Source: Arachis hypogaea (lineage: Eukaryota; Streptophyta; Magnoliopsida; Fabales; Fabaceae). From it: a DNA stretch of 64,000 nt. Each line of letters begins with the position of its first letter. The stretch's first letter is position 1. Under the pieces are notes generated by a model. It did not search any database. It had not been told where the DNA came from and saw only the letters and a program-made list of their open reading frames with translations. The stretch spans positions 10,780,810 through 10,844,809 of the forward strand of contig NC_092051.1 in the NCBI RefSeq assembly GCF_003086295.3, read 5' to 3'. The translations under genes and the position numbers were made by a program. This document shows, piece by piece, positions 59,741-64,000 of this stretch.

Positions 59741-60190
59741 TTTGTCTTATATACAAAAATGTATATACTATATTAATGAAATATGCACGGTATATACAAT
59801 TTGGTATACAATACAAAAATTTTAATATATAGTACACAAATTTTAATGTGTAACACATAAATTTTCAAAGATTATATACTTAAAATATTGGCTCACTCAA
59901 CTAACAAAATATATTCGCTAACAAAAATTTGTGTTATATGTAAAATTTTTTATACTATATTGATAAATTTATGTTATATACAAAAATTTGTTTACTATAT
60001 CAATGAAATACATACAACATATAAATTTTAGTGTACACCACAAAATTTGATACATAATACACAATTCTTGATGTGTAGCACAAATTTTTAAAGGACTACA
60101 TACCTAAAACATTTATTCACCCAACAAACAAAATACAACAAAAATTTGTGTGCTATATCAATAATTTGTGTTATTACAAAATTTTTTATG
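59741..60190. repeat. Imperfect tandem repeat, about 226-bp period
   Basis: The segment beginning TTATATACAAAAATG at 59747 recurs at 59973, with shared landmarks such as ACTATATCAATGAAATAC and a later CACCCAACAAAC/CTCAACTAACAA pair. About two copies; noncoding. Confidence 0.65.
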
Positions 60191-61556
60191 CTATGTTTTA
60201 CAAAATTGTTTACTATGTTAATAAATTTTTGTAGCATTACTGAACATAAAAAATACTAGTATTAGTACCAAAGATAGGTTGAGAAATATTATGACCAAAC
60301 AAGTTATACACATCTCGTCTCTCTGTTTTCACTTCCAAAGAGAGACCGAAAACTTGAGCACCATACTCTTTTCTTTCTTTTCCCTTCTTCCCCCTTTCCC
60401 TTTTCCGTTTTTTATCTTGTGTTTGCTTTTATATTTTAAGCTTCAATTATTTTTTTAATCAAAATATGTATTCATTCTCAGGTTATATTTTAATATAAAA
60501 AATATTTTTAAAAAAAAATTGAGATCTAATATATCGTTGCTATTTACAAATTAAAAAAGTATGAAGAGCCAATGGAATATTTGGCTCCCTAACAGGACTC
60601 TCTGACCAAGTTATAATGTAGCCAATGAAATATTTATACAATATGTACAATAGACTATATGAGTTACAAAATCAACATCTTTAAACTAATTTTAGAGTTC
60701 ACCAATGATCAAACTCTTAACATTTCGGATCTAAAACTCTGATATCATGTCATGATACCACTCATCCCAAAAGCTTACGCTGATGGAAAAAAGTAACACT
60801 AATGGTTATATCTCTAATATTCCCTAAACCTCCATTGTACACATTGTACAAATATTCCATTGATTCCCTATACTTTCCCATCGAAAAATTATTAACCCCA
60901 AATAATAGTTAAGATTTTTATTTAATGTCCCCAGCGATAGTAATAGGTTTTTGGGGAATTCTTATATACGGTACGCTTTGACAAGCAAGGTTACTGATAG
61001 TGATGACCTGCCTTATTATATGGCAATTTTTTACATCCATAGTCTACATAATGTCATAATTAAATCAATTTGGTTGTAAATTAAACCTATACTATTCAAT
61101 ATCAAAGTAGTCTACACGTTACAATTTAGAAATTGCTTCCATAAATAAAGATAAAGATTAGGACTGAAATGTAAGTTGGTGCTTCAATATCTGGATATTT
61201 ATAGCGTATAAAATGTCAAATTATACATTTCCAAACAACATATATTCATCAAATGCTACGAAGTGGCCTAATATGGACTCGTGGCCAAGGCTTTATGTCC
61301 TCCAATATAACACTCTTATTGTGGTCGTTGAGGTCAGAATTTTGCAATGATAATATCTGATTTCACTCCAAAGACAATGGCTAGTAATGAATTGAACATA
61401 AAAAAAAGCAAGCAACAAAGATTTGATAAATCCAAACATGTCAGAAGGCAATGCCACTTGATAGCGCACTGCCAATTCAACAACCGGAGAGGCTGAGATA
61501 AAAATAGGAAAAACGCAACCTTATCTTCAGGGGCAGCCGCAAGGTATGCCTCCTAA
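60191..61556. other. Intergenic; contains a MITE relative at about 60570-60885
   Basis: The stretch 60570-60885 is a diverged, reversed relative of the MITE-like element at 22511 (AGCCAATGAAATATTTATACAAT on the left, CCATTGTACACATTGTAC on the right). The remainder is unrecognised and leads into the 3' side of the MUB gene. Confidence 0.5.
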
Positions 61557-63265
61557 CTAAAGGATGGTGCATGCACATGAATTCATCTTTTGCTTGTTCT
61601 CCTGGTTCTTTTCTGCAAGATAAGTAGATAGCCAAGGGGGGAAGAGCGTATCGTGTGAGTGTAATTTAGTAATAAATAAATAAGTATCTTTAACTTGCCA
61701 AAAGCATCATATCTTTCAGAGCAACATAATATTAATAGCTACATTGATACATATGAAGGACAAACAGATGACATCAGACAAAAGATAATTAACCTTATTC
61801 CACTAAGTTGGAACAGTTGCAGCCAGAGTGTTCTATCTTATTATTTTATGCATGTTTTTTTAAAGATGCACTGTCATAATTGTGATTATTTACCAGACTA
61901 GACTCAGTAACAGACCAATACCATAATACTACATTCACCATTACTGATCACGATCTGTTCAAGTTGTTGGAAAGAACATTTTCCATGCCATCACAAGAAC
62001 TACTTTAAAATCATTTGTGTCTTAACAGTCTCTATTCTACATCATTTACATCTCCATCCTGTTATAAAAGTAGGAGTGGGAAAGAAAGTGAAATGCCATA
62101 CAGAAACAGATGGACGGAAGTTGGAACAGGATAAGAGATAGATTATAAAGTATAAACTATATAGCTTAAAATCAACTAATGAAAAATTAAAATTGCCAAA
62201 TTTTTGCGGCACCCATGCTGGTATGTATTTGGTTAAGGTACTTGCTGGATGCACACGAGTTATCTGTAACAGATTTTCTTTGTTTTTTTTTTTTAACTCT
62301 TTCCATTGTTCACAGTTTACTATCAACTACTAGGATACAAGAGCTGATATCTCACAGGTATAAGCCAGTCCATGCAACCTAGATGGTTCAGAAAAAGAAC
62401 AAAACGTTGGATTGAACAAACCTGATTTCTTTTTAACTAATGGAGGTTGCACTACAACATGCATGGTAATAGCACCACCAGGGATGTCACCAAATGTTAT
62501 TCTGGAATCCGCAAGAGTTTTGTTGTTTTCCAAAACTTTGCCCGCATGTATAATTTTTACATCATTTACTGACTTTGGTGTAACTGTTTTGCCTGTAGAC
62601 AAAAATATTCAAATAAAGGTATGGATAAACAAATAGCTGAGATGACAATACTCATTTAAAAAGTATTCATGGAAAAGGAAGTTGAATCTATCATTGTTAA
62701 GAAGGATAATGCATAAGACAGGACTTTGTATTAACCTTTTTGGTTAAACATAAAACTTGACTACAAACTAGTGAACTACAGAATAAATGCATGCAGAACA
62801 GCATCCATTTCTGTAATTTAGAGAAGTAATACAAAATAATAAGAAAAATATTACATATTTTAGCTTATATAATTTATGCTTAATGAGAGATAATGAGTAT
62901 GGCGAGATTGTAGCACTGTTACTGTTGTAAACCATGAAACAATAAAAATGCCTAGCACATATTTGCAGATAATCACTGAAAGATGAATCTAATGCTTGCT
63001 TTGAATTAGTTCTTTTTGGAAGGGTATCTAAATAGAGCATTCAATAACAATAGTTCAAAAATAACAACAGAAATTATTAACACATGTACAAAAATAACAA
63101 AATCTATCTCATAGATGCCCCTCAGGATGACTCACCTTGAGGCCACTCGGTAATTAGCCTTTGCTTAAGGGTAGCAACTGTAGTAGATGGTAAGTAAGTC
63201 CTGTGCGCTATATCAGTTCCATCATATATGCGGAATTTAAGCTCAATCTCCTCTCGTTCAGCCAT
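61557..63265 (-). CDS. Membrane-anchored ubiquitin-fold protein (MUB)
   Basis: Three coding exons, 63136-63265, 62422-62592 and 61557-61612, with GT..AG introns, give 118 residues, the usual MUB length. Residues 7 to about 78 form the ubiquitin fold (IELKFRIYDGTDIAHRTY, TVATLKQRLITEWPQG, VKIIHAGKVLENNKTLAD). A basic linker KKKSEKNQENKQK leads to CACTIL, a CaaX prenylation box preceded by another cysteine that could be palmitoylated. MUBs anchor at the plasma membrane and bind group VI E2 ubiquitin-conjugating enzymes. The start at 63263-63265 begins MAEREEIELKF as in the family. Confidence 0.95.
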
Positions 63266-63960
63266 GATGGCCCGTCTCCACCTCTGCCAAGCTTATGCAA
63301 CTGCAGAACGGTACTCCCCCGCATCAAATAATTTGGACTCACCAGGTCTACCTGCAAATAAATTCCCCTTCCAATGACTTCAATCCATTTAGAAACAATT
63401 CAATCACCACCTTAACTATTCTAAATGAAAAAAAAAAAGGAAATAAATAAAATCAATAGTTCGATCAAGAATTGTATGGCAGGGTAGAAGGTTTTCAAGT
63501 GTAGGCACCTATAGCATATGTTTAGATTGGGAGACCACAAAATTAAAATCCCGAAACATAAACACGAAGAATGAAGTTAATGCACACGGTATCAACATGA
63601 TCGTGCACAACTAACCTCAATGACTCCGCGGGAAATTTCCTTATTACAGCAAGCTCGCAAAAATTGCACATCTGAATTGACAGCTGGATAATCAATACAA
63701 CCAAGTGAACACCTCATATGATCCAATTGCTTCTCCAAACAATCTTTACAACAGATATTTCTGCGTGAAGATATGGAATTTTAAGGCACAAAAAAATAAA
63801 GAAGAAGAAGAAGATCGGATTCCTACAGATCGCACCGAATTCAAATCAGAATTGATTCTATTCGAAAGCAAAACCTTATGAATCAAAAGGAGAATTGATT
63901 GGCATGCTCTCGACCGAATGAGATTCTACCGTATATTACATGTATATATACGGCGCAAAT
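63266..63960 (-). promoter_or_regulatory. MUB promoter and spliced leader with an overlapping upstream frame
   Basis: A TATATATA box lies at 63943-63950 on the minus strand. Probable leader exons end at 63351 (acceptor TTTGCAG) and span 63616-63760 (acceptor ACGCAG, donor GAG then GTTAGT). Spliced together, these carry a cysteine-containing open frame (..MRCSLGCIDYPAVNSDVQF..) that runs out of frame over the MUB start and stops near 63213. It may be an upstream ORF or part of an alternative transcript. Confidence 0.5.
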
Positions 63961-64000
63961 TAAACCCTAGAATTGCAGGGAAAACGAAGAACCTAAACAA

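Overview
This window is nuclear DNA from a flowering plant, almost certainly a eudicot and probably a legume. The transposon families (a 393-bp MITE, Mutator elements carrying a plant mobile domain gene) look like those I associate with Arachis (peanut), but that species guess is from recognition, not computation. The DNA is AT-rich, genes have short exons with GT..AG introns, and transposons fill much of the space. All exon models below were read by eye from splice signals, reading frame and family resemblance; their exon lengths add up to uninterrupted frames.

Layout. 1-5.05 kb: a Ty1/copia retrotransposon on the minus strand, cut by the window edge, with three in-frame stops and an unusual set of repeated hairpins in its leader. 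5.1-6.0 kb: a 421-bp tandem repeat. 7.9 and 16.3 kb: two copies of one 393-bp MITE in opposite orientation. 8.5-10.3 kb (-): a NET3-like actin-binding NAB-domain gene. 11.7 kb: a small hAT element. 13.9-14.3 kb (-): a glycine-rich protein with a cysteine-rich membrane tail. 18.0 and 20.4 kb (+): two paralogous 42-residue membrane peptides. 20.9-21.6 kb (-): a FYV7-like rRNA-processing protein. 23.2-24.3 kb (+): a CASP-like membrane protein. 25-32 kb: repeats, including a 59/64-bp minisatellite. 32.7-34.2 kb (+): a divergent NAC-domain protein. 35.0-35.9 kb: a non-autonomous Mutator-like element. 37.0-39.0 kb (-): a CONSTANS-like protein with two B-boxes and a CCT domain, carrying a 128-bp hAT insertion in an intron. 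40-42.4 kb (-): a plant-mobile-domain (PMD) pseudogene with an upstream palindrome array. 45.0-49.1 kb (-): a 12-exon CHY-zinc-finger/RING ubiquitin ligase; one of its introns contains a complete 37-codon OST4 reading frame whose start codon is ATA. 61.6-63.3 kb (-): a membrane-anchored ubiquitin-fold protein (MUB).

The most interesting part is 49.4-58.4 kb. It contains two decayed Mutator-like elements lying head-to-head. Each has (or had) a mudrA-type transposase gene reading inward from one end and a PMD gene reading inward from the other. That is the convergent layout of maize MuDR, with the PMD gene in the place of mudrB. Their ends are arrays of short palindromes (AAACGCA..TGCGTTT) that also hold TATA boxes. 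Two other palindrome classes built the same way occur at 42.1 kb (AAATCGAA..TTCGATTT, next to another PMD gene) and at 15.2 and 58.6 kb (AATCGGA..TCCGATT). Two hAT elements with perfect 8-bp target duplications are nested in the second element. In both elements internal deletions have removed the DDE transposase core.
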